Made by a program: the position numbers and the translations under genes
Shown: one piece after another, positions 34,082-44,114 of the stretch
Layout of the letters: each line of letters opens with the position of its first letter
Position numbering within the stretch: position 1 is the first letter of the stretch
Assembly (NCBI RefSeq): GCF_900455735.1
Contig: NZ_UAUI01000001.1
Coordinates: forward strand, 930,001 to 994,000
Direction: 5' to 3'
Length of the DNA: 64,000 bases
DNA from: Rhodococcus wratislaviensis
Lineage (GTDB): Bacteria; Actinomycetota; Actinomycetes; Mycobacteriales; Mycobacteriaceae
Notes under the pieces: generated by a model
Database searches by the model: none
The model's input: only the letters and a program-made list of their open reading frames with translations
What the model was told of the DNA's origin: nothing

Positions 34082-34799
34082 ACCGCAGCTTCCACGGGAC
34101 CAGTGCGGACTCGATCTGCACGGCGAGACTCATCTTGGACACGCCGTCGGTGCGCTCCTCGAACCGGATCGGGACCTCGGCGATGGTCATGCCTCGCTGC
34201 ACCGTGCGGTAATTCATCTCCACCTGGAACGCGTACCCGTTGCTCTGCACACCGTCGACGTCGATGGCCCGCAGGGTGTCCGCGTGCCACGCCTTGAACC
34301 CGGCGGTGGCGTCCTTGACGCGCAACCGCAGGATCGCGTTGACATAGAAGTTCGCCCACGCCGACAGCGCCTTGCGATGCCAGGGCCAGTCGCTGGCGAC
34401 CGCGCCGCCGGCGACGTAGCGGGAGCCGAGCACGACGGCCGCGTCCGTCGTCGCCAGGGTCTCCACCATCCGCGGAATGGCCTCGGTGGGATGCGACAGG
34501 TCGGCGTCCATCTGGATCACGATGTCCGCACCCTCGGCCAGCGCCCGGGTCATCCCGGCGACGTAGGCCCGTCCGAGGCCGTCCTTCACGGTCCGGTGCA
34601 GGACCCCGACCGGGATCGGACCGCTCTGCGCGAGCGTGTCGGCGACCTCACCGGTGCCGTCCGGCGAGTTGTCGTCGACGACCAGCACATGCAGGTTCGG
34701 AACATCCAACGCCGCGAGAAGCTCGACGATCTTGGGCAGGTTGTCGCGTTCGTTGTAGGTCGGTACGACGACGGTTACCTTCGGGGCGACGCTTTCCAT
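34041..34799 (-). CDS. ppm1: Polyprenol monophosphomannose synthase
   Basis: 252 residues, GT2 family. Transfers mannose from GDP-mannose to polyprenyl phosphate, supplying lipomannan, lipoarabinomannan and protein mannosylation. [16 protein letters not shown] (10-25), [11 protein letters not shown] (40-50), the DxD-type QMDADLSHP (about 96-104), GSRYVAGG and the late [13 protein letters not shown]. No acyltransferase (Lnt) domain is fused, unlike M. tuberculosis Rv2051c, and no lnt lies beside it. Convergent 41-bp overlap with the split-barrel reductase gene. Confidence 0.92.
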   Translation of the reverse strand: MESVAPKVTVVVPTYNERDNLPKIVELLAALDVPNLHVLVVDDNSPDGTGEVADTLAQSGPIPVGVLHRTVKDGLGRAYVAGMTRALAEGADIVIQMDADLSHPTEAIPRMVETLATTDAAVVLGSRYVAGGAVASDWPWHRKALSAWANFYVNAILRLRVKDATAGFKAWHADTLRAIDVDGVQSNGYAFQVEMNYRTVQRGMTIAEVPIRFEERTDGVSKMSLAVQIESALVPWKLRFSGDAAQPSRVRG

Positions 34800-34917
34800 G
34801 ACACCTTCGCGTGATCTGTGATCCCGACTCCCCGCAGACGTGCAGCGGCGAGTGCGGTCGTGAACAAATGGGAGATGTTACTACCCGCGCCGCACCGCCC
34901 CCGCACGCTCCCGGTCC

Positions 34918-36057
34918 TCAGCCGGGAAGAACCGTCAGCCCGTGCGGCCGGGTGTTGACCGGCTCACAGCCGTCGGCGGTCACGATGACGATGTCCTCGA
35001 TCCGCGCACCCCACTCCCCGCGGAAGTAGATGCCCGGCTCCACGCTGAACGCCATGCCCTCGGCCAGTTCGATCGCGTTACCCGACACGATGTACGGCTC
35101 CTCGTGCACCGACAACCCGATTCCGTGCCCGGTCCGGTGCACGAACACCTCGGCCAGGCCCTGCGCGGCCAACAGGTCGCGGGCGGCCGCGTCGACCGCC
35201 TCGGCGGTGACGCCGGGACGCACCAGGTCGACGGCCGCCGCCTGCGCCTCCTCGAGTACCGCGAACTTGGCGGCCACACCCGGATCGGGCTCACCCATGC
35301 TGTACGTGCGGGTGGAGTCGGAGTTGTAGCCGGGTTCGACGGGTCCGCCGATGTCGATGACCACGACGTCACCCGATTCGACGACCCGTTCGGACACCTC
35401 ATGGTGCGGGTCGGCGCCGTGTGGTCCCGAGCCGACGATGACGAACGCCGCCTCGGTGTGCCCCTCCGCGAGGATCGCGGCGGTGATATCCGCCGCCACC
35501 TCGGCCTCGGTGCGGCCGACCTTCAGGAACTCCCCCATGCGGGCATGGACCCGGTCGATGGCCTGACCGGCCCGGCGCAACGCGTCGATCTCCGCGTCGT
35601 CCTTGACCATCCGCAGCTCCCGCAGCACCCCGGTGGCCAGGACCGGTAGCGCACCGAGCGCCTCCGAAAGCGGAATCAGGTGCAGCGCAGGCATCGCATC
35701 GGTGACGGCGGTCCGGGCAGGCGACGGCAGCAGTCCCGACACCAACGCGTACGGGTCCACCCCGTCGACCCAGTCGCGGATCGTCAGACCGAGTTCGGAC
35801 GCGGCCGACTCGGTGAGCGACGCCAGTTCGAGCCGCGGCACGACCACGGACGCGGTGTCACCGTTCGCGGGAATCACCAGGCAGGTGAGCCGTTCGAACG
35901 ACTCCGCGCGCGAACCCAGCAGATACCGCAGATCGGGTCCGGGCGTGATGAGGAGGCCGTCGAGTCCGGCGTCGCGGGCCAGTGCGCCTGCGCGGGCGAT
36001 CCGGTCGGCATAGATGGTGGTCGGGAAGCGTGAAGTCGATGCGCCGAGGGAACTCAT
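34918..36057 (-). CDS. pepE: M24 family metallopeptidase (Xaa-Pro aminopeptidase-like, Rv2089c-type)
   Basis: 379 residues. N-terminal creatinase-like domain (about 1-150), then the pita-bread domain (about 160-378). Metal ligands appear in [18 protein letters not shown] (Asp pair), [17 protein letters not shown] (His) and [19 protein letters not shown] (two Glu). A dipeptidase or aminopeptidase acting on Xaa-Pro bonds. Divergent from the exonuclease gene with only 27 bp between starts. Confidence 0.92.
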   Translation of the reverse strand: MSSLGASTSRFPTTIYADRIARAGALARDAGLDGLLITPGPDLRYLLGSRAESFERLTCLVIPANGDTASVVVPRLELASLTESAASELGLTIRDWVDGVDPYALVSGLLPSPARTAVTDAMPALHLIPLSEALGALPVLATGVLRELRMVKDDAEIDALRRAGQAIDRVHARMGEFLKVGRTEAEVAADITAAILAEGHTEAAFVIVGSGPHGADPHHEVSERVVESGDVVVIDIGGPVEPGYNSDSTRTYSMGEPDPGVAAKFAVLEEAQAAAVDLVRPGVTAEAVDAAARDLLAAQGLAEVFVHRTGHGIGLSVHEEPYIVSGNAIELAEGMAFSVEPGIYFRGEWGARIEDIVIVTADGCEPVNTRPHGLTVLPG

Positions 36058-36084
36058 GGCTTCAGGCTAAACCGGTTTGGCAGG

Positions 36085-37050
36085 ATGAGGGTCATGACAG
36101 GGCCTCTGCTTCTCCTCGACGGTGCCAGCCTGTGGTTTCGCGCGTACTACGCGCTACCCGACTCGATCACCTCACCCGACGGTCGATCCGTCAACGCGGT
36201 GCGCGGGTTCACCGACATGGTGGCCGCACTGATCACCAAGCACCAGCCGTCGCGGCTCGCGGTGTGCCTCGACCTCGACTGGCGGCCCGCGTTCCGCGTC
36301 GAGGCGGTGCCCACCTACAAGGCGCACCGGGTCGCCGAGGACACGGGCGGGGCGGAGGAAGAGGTACCCGACACCCTGTCGCCGCAGGTCCCGATGATCC
36401 TGGATGTCCTGGCCGCCACCGGAATCGCGACCGCCGGTGCCGAAGGCCTCGAAGCCGACGACGTGCTCGGCACCCTGGCCGCCACCGAGACCCGCGACAC
36501 GACCATCGTCGTCACCGGGGACCGCGACCTCCTGCAGGTCGTCACGGACGACCCGGTGCCGGTGCGGGTGCTGTACGTGGTGCGCGGCCTCGCGAAGGCC
36601 GAACTGCTCGGGCCGGAAGAGGTGGCAGCCAAGTACGGGGTGCCCGCCGACCGGGCAGGCGAGGCCTACGCCGAACTCGCCCTGCTGCGCGGCGACTCGT
36701 CCGACGGGCTGCCGGGAGTGAAGGGAATCGGCGAGAAGACCGCGTCGAGCCTGATCATGCAGTACGGATCGCTCGCCGCCCTGCGGGCCGCCGCAGTCGA
36801 TCCCGAATCCGACATGGCGAAGGGTGCGCGCGCGAAATTCGCCGCCGCAGCGGACTATCTCGACGCGGCACTGCCGGTGGTGCGGGTGGTACGGGACGCG
36901 GATGTCGAACTGTCCCGCGAAGACACGCTGCCTGCCGAACCGGTCGATACGGACCGGCTCGGCAGGCTGGCGGAGGAACTCGGAATCGAGAATTCCGTCG
37001 GCCGCCTCACGGCGGCGCTGAAAAAGGTGGCCGCCGCACGGGTTCCGTGA
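36085..37050 (+). CDS. 5'-3' exonuclease (Pol I N-terminal domain type)
   Basis: 321 residues. Free-standing flap/5'-3' exonuclease, Rv2090-type: [18 protein letters not shown] (residues 6-23), [10 protein letters not shown] and [12 protein letters not shown] with catalytic Asp residues, then the H3TH region [17 protein letters not shown] (about 213-229). ATG 36094 is an alternative start, with GAGG just upstream. Probably a helper in Okazaki flap or repair processing beside PolA. A convergent terminator follows. Confidence 0.92.
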   Translation: MRVMTGPLLLLDGASLWFRAYYALPDSITSPDGRSVNAVRGFTDMVAALITKHQPSRLAVCLDLDWRPAFRVEAVPTYKAHRVAEDTGGAEEEVPDTLSPQVPMILDVLAATGIATAGAEGLEADDVLGTLAATETRDTTIVVTGDRDLLQVVTDDPVPVRVLYVVRGLAKAELLGPEEVAAKYGVPADRAGEAYAELALLRGDSSDGLPGVKGIGEKTASSLIMQYGSLAALRAAAVDPESDMAKGARAKFAAAADYLDAALPVVRVVRDADVELSREDTLPAEPVDTDRLGRLAEELGIENSVGRLTAALKKVAAARVP

Positions 37051-37056
37051 CGGCCG

Positions 37057-37085
37057 GGTGAGCCGCCTAGCTCGGGCGGCTCACC
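37057..37085. terminator. Bidirectional terminator between exonuclease and DUF4333 genes
   Basis: A perfect 11-bp stem, GGTGAGCCGCC at 37057-37067 paired with 37075-37085, around a 7-nt loop, just after the exonuclease stop (37050). It overlaps the last codons and stop of the convergent gene (37067). No U tract, as usual in actinomycetes. Confidence 0.7.
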
Positions 37086-37756
37086 TCGTACGTGCCCTTG
37101 TCGTCGGTGAAGGTGAGAGTGACCTGCTTCTTCTCGCCGTCCACGGTGAGACTGCACGTGAAGCTGTTGCCCTTCTTCACTTCCTGATCCGCGGGGCAGG
37201 TGACACCGGACACGTTCTCGGCGCCGTACGAATCGGTGACGATGCGCTCGACACCGTCCTCGGCCGCCTTCTGGTCGAGGGTGTCCGTGCCGAACACCGT
37301 GAACGCGAGCACCAGGGCGATACCCACGATCACCAGCAGTGCCACCACACCGCCGATGATCAACGGCAGCTTCGACTTCCCCGACGACGGCGGCTGCCCC
37401 CACTGCTGCTGGCCCTGGGTCGGGCCCCACTGCTGCGGCTGGCCCGGTTGCTGACCCCACTGCGGCTGCCCGGGCTGCTGCCCCCACTGTCCCGGACCCG
37501 GCTGTCCGAGCTGACCGGGTTGCGGCTGCTGACCCCACTGCGGCTGCCCGGGCTGCTGGGGGTGCTGACCCCACTGCGGCTGCCCGGGCTGCTGAGGCTG
37601 ACCCGGTCCCGGCTGTCCCCACGGCTGGGCGGGCGGCTGCTGACCGTACTGCGGCGCCCCGTACTGGCCGCCGGTCTGGTCAGGGTTTCCCTGGCCCGGT
37701 TGCTGTCCCTGGGCCCATTGCCCGTTCGGGTCGTTCGGTCCGTAAGGGCCGCTCAT
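37067..37756 (-). CDS. DUF4333 membrane protein with Gly/Pro/Gln-rich N-terminus (Rv2091c-type)
   Basis: 229 residues from ATG 37756 (MSGPYGPND), with GGGAGG 5 nt upstream. Residues 1-130 are cytosolic low-complexity repeats of the GQPQWGQQP kind. One membrane helix spans about 138-160 ([20 protein letters not shown]). The outer DUF4333 domain (about 165-229) has the Cys pair VTCPADQEV and FTCSLTVDG, probably a disulfide. Function unknown. The position next to helY and tatC is conserved, from memory, in mycobacteria. Confidence 0.85.
   Translation of the reverse strand: MSGPYGPNDPNGQWAQGQQPGQGNPDQTGGQYGAPQYGQQPPAQPWGQPGPGQPQQPGQPQWGQHPQQPGQPQWGQQPQPGQLGQPGPGQWGQQPGQPQWGQQPGQPQQWGPTQGQQQWGQPPSSGKSKLPLIIGGVVALLVIVGIALVLAFTVFGTDTLDQKAAEDGVERIVTDSYGAENVSGVTCPADQEVKKGNSFTCSLTVDGEKKQVTLTFTDDKGTYEVSRPS
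37360..37700 (-). repeat. Gly/Pro/Gln/Trp-rich tandem repeat in the DUF4333 protein
   Basis: The coding strand repeats units of the type GQPQWGQQP and PGQPQQPGQ with imperfect spacing over about 110 codons. Trp recurs in each WGQ unit. Such tracts are intrinsically disordered, prone to slippage and likely to vary in length between strains. Confidence 0.75.
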
Positions 37757-37858
37757 CGTCGCCTCCCGCTCACGTGTCAAGTTTTGTACCTACCGTAACG
37801 CCCCACCATCGGATTCGGGCCTTCGGACAGCGTGCGAATCCAACCACACGGCGTCGGA

Positions 37859-40600
37859 TCACGCAGCATCCACGGCGACGACACCGCGGCGGATCGCCGC
37901 GACCGCACGACCTGCGGCCTTGCCGACCTCCGGATCGGGGGACGTCGACCGGACCTGTTCGAGCAGGTCGATCACCTGCCTGCACCACCGCACGAAGTCG
38001 CCTGCAGACAGCGCACGCCCCTGATCTCCTGCCGCGATCAGCGCCTCGACGAGCGAATTGTCGCTCGCCCAGTGGAAGATCGCGGCAGCGAAGCCGAGGT
38101 CCGGCTCACGGGTGGGGGGCAGTTTGTGCCGGATCTCGTCCGCCCGCAGCTCCCGCCACACCCGCACGGTCTCGTCGAGGGCGTGCCGCAGCGCTCCCGG
38201 ACCGCCGCTTTCGACGGTGTCCCCTTCACGGCGCGATTCGAAGATCACGGCGGACACGACGGCGGCGAGCTCCGCGGGCCCGAGACCCTTCCACACACCC
38301 TGCCGGAGGCACTCGGCCACCAAGAGGTCGCTCTCGCAATAGATTCGACTCAGCCGGGTGCCGTGTTCGGTGGCGTCGGGGTGTTCGCCCGGCGAGATGT
38401 AGTCGCGCTCGGCGAGCAGCGACAGGATGCGATCGAACGTGCGCGCCAACGAGTTCGTCGTGGCAGCCGCCTTCTGCCGCATCGTCTCGGTCTCGCGGGC
38501 CAGCCGGTTGTAGCGCTCACCGATCCGGCTGAGCTGCTCGCGGTCCGGCCAACTGTGGCACGGGTGCTGCCGGATGGCGCGCCGCAGCCGCGCGATCTCG
38601 GCGTCGTCGGTGGCTGCACCCGACTTCTTACGCTTCCGGCGACCCGGCGCGACGATTCCGGTGCTGCGCAACGCCGATGCCAGATCGCGTCGTACCCGGG
38701 CGGTGTGGTGGTCGAAGCGCCGCGGCAACCGCATCGATCCCAAAGACCGTGCGGGCTCCGGGAAGTCGCCGGCCGACACCCGGCCCGCCCACTTCGCCTC
38801 GGTGAGGATCAGCGGCTTCGGATCCGTGGGGTCCCGGTCCGGTTCCAGCACCACGGCCAGACCGGAGTGCCGTCCCACGGGGATGGCGATCACGTCGCCA
38901 CGCCGCAATGCGACGAGCGAGGCGACCGCGGCGTCCCGGCGTTCGGTCCGGCCTGCCCGTTCGAGTGACCGCTCCCGGCTGCTCAGCTCTTCCCGCAGGC
39001 GCGCGTACTCGAAGTACTCGCCGTCCTCGCCGCCCAGCCGTTCGCGGAGCGTGGTGAGCGCGGCCTCGTTGCGTTCGATCCCCCGCGTCAGGCCGACCAC
39101 GGACCGGTCCGCCTGGAACTGGGCGAACGACCGCTCGAGCAGGGCCCGTGATTCCGCCGCGCCCATGCGATCGACCAGGTTGATGGTCATGTTGTAGCCG
39201 GGACGGAACGAGCTGCGGAGCGGGAACGTGCGGGTGGAGGCCAGCCCGGCGACGTCCACGGGTTCCACCCCGGGCTGCCACAGGACCACCGCGTGCCCCT
39301 CGATGTCGATGCCGCGACGTCCGGCCCGGCCGGTGAGCTGCGTGTACTCCCCGGGGGTGAGTTCGGCGTGCGCCTCGCCGTTGTACTTGACGAGGCGTTC
39401 GAGGACGACCGTGCGGGCGGGCATGTTGATGCCGAGCGCCAGCGTCTCGGTGGCGAACACGGCCCGGACCAATCCCTTGACGAACAGTTCCTCGACGGTC
39501 TGCCGGAACGCGGGCAGCATCCCCGCGTGGTGCGCGGCGAGGCCCCGTTCGAGCGCCTTGCGCCATTCCCAGTACCCGAGGACCTCCAGATCTGCCTTCG
39601 GCAGTTCCGCGGTGTGGGCGTCGATGATGGTCCGGATCTCGGCGACCTGCTCGGGCGTCGTCAGATCGAGGCGGGACCGCAGGCACTGTGCCAGCGCGGC
39701 GTCGCACCCGGCACGGCTGAAGATGAACGTGATCGCCGGGAGAAGCCCCTCGTCGTCGAGACGGGAGATCACTTCCGGTCGGGGCAGCGGCCGGAAGTCG
39801 CTGGAGAACCCGCGGCCGCCGCCTCGGCGTCCCCTACCCCGCGACTCCCACGAGTCGGCCCGCTCGAGGGCCTGCCGCTGTTTGACGTGACGGACCAGAT
39901 CCTGGTCGACCACCAGATCCTTGCGGGCGTCCCCGCTGCGCGCCCTCGTGTCGAACAGGTCGAACAGCCGCTTCCCGACCATGATGTGCTGCCACAGCGG
40001 GATCGGGCGGTTCTCGTCGACCACGACAGTGGTGTCGCCGCGCACCGTTTCCATCCACGCACCGAACTCCTCGGCGTTGCTGACGGTCGCCGACAGGCTG
40101 ACGAGGCGGACGTCCTCGGACAGGTGCAGGATCACCTCTTCCCACACGGCCCCACGGAACCGGTCCGCCAGGAAGTGCACCTCGTCCATGACGACGTGGG
40201 ACAACCCGCGCAGCGCCGGGGAGTCGGCGTACAGCATGTTCCGCAGCACCTCGGTGGTCATGACGACCACCGGGGCGTCCGAGTTGATGCTCGAATCTCC
40301 GGTCAGCAGCCCGACGGTGTCCTTGCCGTACCGCCGCACCAGCTCCGCGTACTTCTGATTGCTCAGCGCCTTGATGGGTGTGGTGTAGAAGCACTTGCGC
40401 CCGGACGTGAGCGCCAGGTGCACGGCGAATTCGCCGACCACGGTCTTTCCCGCACCGGTCGGGGCGCAGACGAGTACGCCGTGGCCGCCCTCGAGCGCGC
40501 GGCAGGCGTTGATCTGGAAGGGGTCGAGCACGAAGCCGAGCTGCGCCGAGAACACATCGAGTTCGGTGCCGCCGGTCGTGTCACCTGTTGTCACTGCCAC
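37859..40600 (-). CDS. helY: DEVH-box helicase, Ski2/Mtr4-like
   Basis: 913 residues, Rv2092c-type. RecA-1: Walker A APTGAGKT (46-53), TTPIKALSNQKY, DEVH in VVMDEVHFLAD (about 132-142), SATVSN motif III. RecA-2: FIFSRAGCDAAL, HHAGMLPAFRQTVEELF, FATETLALGINMPARTVV and QLTGRAGRRG (motif VI). The C-terminal DSHCT-type domain fills about 720-900. Probably an RNA helicase of RNA turnover. 12 nt downstream of tatC. Confidence 0.95.
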   Translation of the reverse strand: MAVTTGDTTGGTELDVFSAQLGFVLDPFQINACRALEGGHGVLVCAPTGAGKTVVGEFAVHLALTSGRKCFYTTPIKALSNQKYAELVRRYGKDTVGLLTGDSSINSDAPVVVMTTEVLRNMLYADSPALRGLSHVVMDEVHFLADRFRGAVWEEVILHLSEDVRLVSLSATVSNAEEFGAWMETVRGDTTVVVDENRPIPLWQHIMVGKRLFDLFDTRARSGDARKDLVVDQDLVRHVKQRQALERADSWESRGRGRRGGGRGFSSDFRPLPRPEVISRLDDEGLLPAITFIFSRAGCDAALAQCLRSRLDLTTPEQVAEIRTIIDAHTAELPKADLEVLGYWEWRKALERGLAAHHAGMLPAFRQTVEELFVKGLVRAVFATETLALGINMPARTVVLERLVKYNGEAHAELTPGEYTQLTGRAGRRGIDIEGHAVVLWQPGVEPVDVAGLASTRTFPLRSSFRPGYNMTINLVDRMGAAESRALLERSFAQFQADRSVVGLTRGIERNEAALTTLRERLGGEDGEYFEYARLREELSSRERSLERAGRTERRDAAVASLVALRRGDVIAIPVGRHSGLAVVLEPDRDPTDPKPLILTEAKWAGRVSAGDFPEPARSLGSMRLPRRFDHHTARVRRDLASALRSTGIVAPGRRKRKKSGAATDDAEIARLRRAIRQHPCHSWPDREQLSRIGERYNRLARETETMRQKAAATTNSLARTFDRILSLLAERDYISPGEHPDATEHGTRLSRIYCESDLLVAECLRQGVWKGLGPAELAAVVSAVIFESRREGDTVESGGPGALRHALDETVRVWRELRADEIRHKLPPTREPDLGFAAAIFHWASDNSLVEALIAAGDQGRALSAGDFVRWCRQVIDLLEQVRSTSPDPEVGKAAGRAVAAIRRGVVAVDAA

Positions 40601-40612
40601 CCCGTCAGATTG

Positions 40613-41653
40613 TCACAGGGTGTCGGAGAAGTCCTGACCCGGTGTGTTGCTGCCGGTCGTGCTCGCGTCGTCGGTCTTGTTCGCGCGGCCGGACTTCCCG
40701 GACTTGCGTGACCTCCGGAATCGGCCCGCCGGCTCGGGGACCGGTGTGGCGGCAACGTCGAACGCCTCGTTCAGGTCCGAGGGCGCGGCGATCGTCGACG
40801 CCTCGTCGTCGTCGAGAGCACCCCACTCCTGCTCCGTGCGACGGGCCTTGCGGCGGTCGTTGATGCGGGCGATCTGCACGGCGACCTCGAACAGCAGGGT
40901 CAACGCGAACGCGAGGGCGAGCATCGAGAACGGGTCCTGCCCGGGGGTGGCGATCGCGGCGAACACGAACAGGGCGAAGATCAGGCCGCGGCGCCACGCC
41001 TTGAGCTTCGCGTAGGGCAGGATGCCGACGAAGTTCAGGGCGACGATGAGCAGCGGGATCTCGAAGCTGACTCCGAAGATGATCAGCAGGTTGATGATGA
41101 ACCCGAAGTATTCCGCGCCGCCGAGTGCGGTGATCTGGACGTTGTCGCCGATCGTCAGCAGGAAGTGCAGGGCCTTCGCGACGACCACGTAGGCGAGGAC
41201 GGCGCCCGCGATGAACAGCACCGCGCCGGACACCACGAAGCCGATCGCGTAGCGGCGCTCCTTCGCGTAGAGGCCGGGGGTGATGAACGCCCACAGCTGA
41301 TACAGCCAGATGGGGCAGGCGAGGACGATGCCCGCCGTGAGCGCGACCTTGAAGCGGAGCATGAACTGCTCGAACGGTCCGGTCGCGAGGAGGCGGCACG
41401 ACCCGTCGCTGGTCAGGTCGGCGCGGCTCGACGCCGGCAGCGAGCAGTACGGCCCCTGCAGGAGCTCACCGAGGCTCTCGATCCCGAGAATCTGGTGGGA
41501 GTACCAGTAGAAGCCCACCGCGGTGGTGACCAGGATGGCCAGCACCGACAGGAGCAGTCGCGTCCGCAGCTCGTAGAGGTGATCGACCAACGACATGGTG
41601 CCGTCGGGATTGGTCCTCCGCTTGCTGGTGCGCGGATCGAACGGAATTCGCAC
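40613..41653 (-). CDS. tatC: Sec-independent translocase subunit TatC
   Basis: 346 residues. Six membrane segments within about 30-280. [17 protein letters not shown] is the conserved N-terminal region with the signal-peptide-binding Glu; [17 protein letters not shown] and [12 protein letters not shown] follow. The last 75 residues form a charged cytosolic tail absent from E. coli TatC. Receptor for twin-arginine signal peptides. An intercistronic hairpin separates it from tatA. Confidence 0.96.
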   Translation of the reverse strand: MRIPFDPRTSKRRTNPDGTMSLVDHLYELRTRLLLSVLAILVTTAVGFYWYSHQILGIESLGELLQGPYCSLPASSRADLTSDGSCRLLATGPFEQFMLRFKVALTAGIVLACPIWLYQLWAFITPGLYAKERRYAIGFVVSGAVLFIAGAVLAYVVVAKALHFLLTIGDNVQITALGGAEYFGFIINLLIIFGVSFEIPLLIVALNFVGILPYAKLKAWRRGLIFALFVFAAIATPGQDPFSMLALAFALTLLFEVAVQIARINDRRKARRTEQEWGALDDDEASTIAAPSDLNEAFDVAATPVPEPAGRFRRSRKSGKSGRANKTDDASTTGSNTPGQDFSDTL

Positions 41654-41682
41654 TGTTGTTCGCCCTAGTCTTGGTCAGCAGG

Positions 41683-41710
41683 CAACCGGGGTGAAGAGTC
41701 ACCCCGGTTG
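41683..41710 (-). terminator. Intercistronic hairpin between tatA and tatC
   Basis: A perfect 12-bp stem, arms 41683-41694 and 41699-41710, with a 4-nt loop, 14 nt after the tatA stop and 29 nt before the tatC start in the direction of transcription. It is likely a leaky attenuator or mRNA-end protector that would give more TatA than TatC, in line with the known excess of TatA. The effect is inference. Confidence 0.65.
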
Positions 41711-41724
41711 TCAGGCGGCTCGGG

Positions 41725-42000
41725 CTACGCCGACTTGGGCTCGGTGTGTTGCGGCTGCACCGGCGCCGGAGGGGTGACCGGTGCGGCGGTGGTGTCCGCC
41801 ACGGGCAGCTCGGCGGGCGCGCTCTGCTGCGCGGTGGGCGCCGGCGTGCTGTTGTCGTTCTGCATCTCCTTGACCTCGCTCTTGAAGATGCGGAGCGAAC
41901 GGCCGAGTCCACGAGCCGCGTCGGGCAGCTTCTTGGAACCGAACAGGATGATGACGACCAACGCGACGATGGCCCAGTGCCAGGGGCTCATGGCTCCCAT
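41725..42000 (-). CDS. tatA: Sec-independent translocase subunit TatA
   Basis: 91 residues. Short N-terminal membrane helix (about 4-20, [13 protein letters not shown]), the [21 protein letters not shown] hinge and amphipathic helix written here as two overlapping blocks (about 20-41), then an acidic Pro/Ala-rich tail. Forms the polymeric pore for folded proteins. Starts at ATG 42000, with AGGTTT nearby. 111 nt after the panE stop, so it may have its own promoter. Confidence 0.95.
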   Translation of the reverse strand: MGAMSPWHWAIVALVVIILFGSKKLPDAARGLGRSLRIFKSEVKEMQNDNSTPAPTAQQSAPAELPVADTTAAPVTPPAPVQPQHTEPKSA

Positions 42001-42111
42001 GATGAAACCTCCAAAAGATCAGGTGACCCTGATGCTACCGGACATACACGGCACCGGTCCGGCCGAAACCGGCTAGTTGCGCTGCCGTTTACCTGTCGCT
42101 TTCCTGAGTGC

Positions 42112-43137
42112 TCACTGTGAGCGCAGATCGGCGAGCAGGGCGTCCCCGGACCAGTGCCGGTTCCCGCCCGCCTCGGCCTCGCGGACCAGTTCGACCAGCC
42201 TCGCGTTCACCGGCGCGGCCCTGCCCGACGCCGCGGCCAGCCGCACGATCTCCCCGCTGATCCAGTCCACTTCGGTCCGCCGGCCCGCTTCGAGGTCGTC
42301 CCACATCGAGGATCGTGCGTGCGGGTCGATGGCCAGCATCCGGCTGCCCGCCACCCGGAACACCGCGTCCGGGACGGTCAGCAGCCGGGGAATCCACTGC
42401 GGCGGCAGCGGTGTGAGCTTGGCGACAGCGATGCCGCGGGCGGTCAGGAGAGCGAGCGCTTCCCGCTGCGCCAGGGCGACCGCGCGCCGGAACGACCGCT
42501 GCGACAACTCCTCGCGGAGCGGCAGGCCGGACAGGGCGTTGACCGCGTTGTTCAGGTTGAGCAGCAGCTTCGCCCACTGCACCGAGCGGAAGTCCGCACG
42601 TGCGTGTAGCGGCAACCCGGCGTCGTCGAATACCCGCTCGAATGCGCGCACCGCCGGATGCTGCTCGATCTCGAGGTCGCCCTCGGAACTCTGGTGGAAG
42701 TGCCCGCCGCCGCGGTGCACCACGTTGAACGGGACCATTGCCGCGAGGACGACCTGCTCCGGCAATGCCGCACGCAGGGTGTCTGCATTGCCCAGCCCGT
42801 TCTGCGCACTGACCACAACCGTGTCGGAACCGATCGCGGATGCCAGCGCGGCACCCGCGTCCGGTGTCCCCGCCGATTTCACCGAGACGACGACGAGGTC
42901 GGCCGTGGCCGCCGACGCGGGGCCGGTGGCGAAGCCGATCCCGGAGGCACCGACCCGGATGTCCACTCCGTGCAGGTCCGTCAGCCGCAACCCGTGTTCG
43001 CGGATCTCCGCGCCGACGCGCTCCCGGCCGATCAGGGTCACCTCGGCGCCGGCCGCGGCGAGCCGGCCCCCGAGATAGCATCCGATGCTGCCCGCGCCGA
43101 AGACGCTGATCCGCAGCGGACGTCCGTCGCCGTTCAT
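42112..43137 (-). CDS. panE: Ketopantoate reductase family (2-dehydropantoate 2-reductase)
   Basis: 341 residues from ATG 43137. FGAGSIGCYLGGRLA (13-27) is the NADP-binding loop; VVSVKSAGTPDAGAAL, AQNGLGN and the WAKLLLNLNNAVNALSG stretch with the catalytic Lys are ApbA/PanE features. Reduces 2-dehydropantoate for CoA synthesis; paralogues act on other 2-keto acids. The start overlaps the pafC stop (ATGA), so it is translated with the paf operon. M. tuberculosis, from memory, has no such gene here. Confidence 0.88.
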   Translation of the reverse strand: MNGDGRPLRISVFGAGSIGCYLGGRLAAAGAEVTLIGRERVGAEIREHGLRLTDLHGVDIRVGASGIGFATGPASAATADLVVVSVKSAGTPDAGAALASAIGSDTVVVSAQNGLGNADTLRAALPEQVVLAAMVPFNVVHRGGGHFHQSSEGDLEIEQHPAVRAFERVFDDAGLPLHARADFRSVQWAKLLLNLNNAVNALSGLPLREELSQRSFRRAVALAQREALALLTARGIAVAKLTPLPPQWIPRLLTVPDAVFRVAGSRMLAIDPHARSSMWDDLEAGRRTEVDWISGEIVRLAAASGRAAPVNARLVELVREAEAGGNRHWSGDALLADLRSQ

Positions 43138-44114
43138 GCCTCGACGGCGTCGTAGGCCGACAGCGCCTCCACGGCCCGGCGGCGCACCTCGTCGACCAGT
43201 TCGGCCGGTTCGAGGACCGTGATCCCGGCGCCGAAACCGAGCACGAGCCGGGCCATCCACTCGAGCGCCCCGTAGCTCATGCTCGCCTCGACCGAGCCGT
43301 CCGCGGCAACCGCCCGGACATCCATCGGGTAGTAGTCGAGCACCCACACGCAGTCGGCGCCGATGTGCAACCGGGCCTGGGGAAGGGACGCGTCGCCGCT
43401 GAACAATTCCAGGTTGGAATCCCGCACGAGGGCCTGCGCCGGCGGTGTGGACGGCTCGTCCAGCTCGGTGGCGGCGTCGATCCGGTCGAGCCGGAACAGC
43501 CGGACCCCCTCGGCCTGCCGGCACCACGCCTGCAGATAACTGTGGTTGTCGACCAGCACGATCCGCACCGGATCCACGGTGCGCTCGGTGACCCGGTCCC
43601 GGGACGCCGAGTAGTACGTCAGGTGGAGTGCGCGCCGATGATGGAGCGCGGACCGCACCGCGGCGGCGATGGGATCTTCCGCGACGTCCTCCACCGCATC
43701 CCGCTCCGACGCCGGCGTCACCGCCGCGCGGGCCGCCGCGGTGCCCGCGGCGTCCTCGATCTTGGCGATGGCGCTGTGCGCCGCGGACGGATCGACCATG
43801 CCCGGCATCTCCACCAGCGAACGCAGGGCAATCAGCAGGGCGGTCGCTTCTGTGGACGTCAACCGCAGCGGGCGGTCGATGCCCGCCGAGAACGTCACCT
43901 CGATGCTCTCCTCGGAGAACGAGAGGTCGATGAGGTCGCCGGGACCGTAGCCGGGCAGGCCGCACACCCACAACTGGTTGAGGTCGGACATCAGCTGGGT
44001 GGTGGTGACGCCCAATTCGGCGGCGGCCTCGGCCGCGCTCATCCCGGGGTTCGCGATGAAGTACGGCACCAGGTTGAGGAGCCGGGACAGCCTCGACGAC
44101 AGCCTGTTGCTCAC
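43134..44114 (-). CDS. pafC: WYL-domain regulator PafC
   Basis: 326 residues from GTG 44114. N-terminal winged helix (about 1-60, SSRLSRLLNLVPYF, SAAEAAAELGVTTTQLMSDL), the WYL core (about 150-230, HLTYYSASRDRVTERTVDP, YLQAWCRQAEGVRLFRLDRI) and the WCX C-terminal domain. With PafB it forms the DNA-damage-responsive transcription activator of mycobacteria. GTGA overlap with pafB. Confidence 0.95.
   Translation of the reverse strand: MSNRLSSRLSRLLNLVPYFIANPGMSAAEAAAELGVTTTQLMSDLNQLWVCGLPGYGPGDLIDLSFSEESIEVTFSAGIDRPLRLTSTEATALLIALRSLVEMPGMVDPSAAHSAIAKIEDAAGTAAARAAVTPASERDAVEDVAEDPIAAAVRSALHHRRALHLTYYSASRDRVTERTVDPVRIVLVDNHSYLQAWCRQAEGVRLFRLDRIDAATELDEPSTPPAQALVRDSNLELFSGDASLPQARLHIGADCVWVLDYYPMDVRAVAADGSVEASMSYGALEWMARLVLGFGAGITVLEPAELVDEVRRRAVEALSAYDAVEA

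Noticed and set aside
37430-37740. Possible CRISPR-like or VNTR repeat array
   Set aside because: The repeats are in-frame codon repeats of a Pro/Gln/Gly-rich protein, with no constant spacer-repeat pattern.
42110-42122. Short hairpin GCTCAC-T-GTGAGC at the panE stop
   Set aside because: A 6-bp stem with a one-base loop cannot form as drawn and is too small to support a terminator call.
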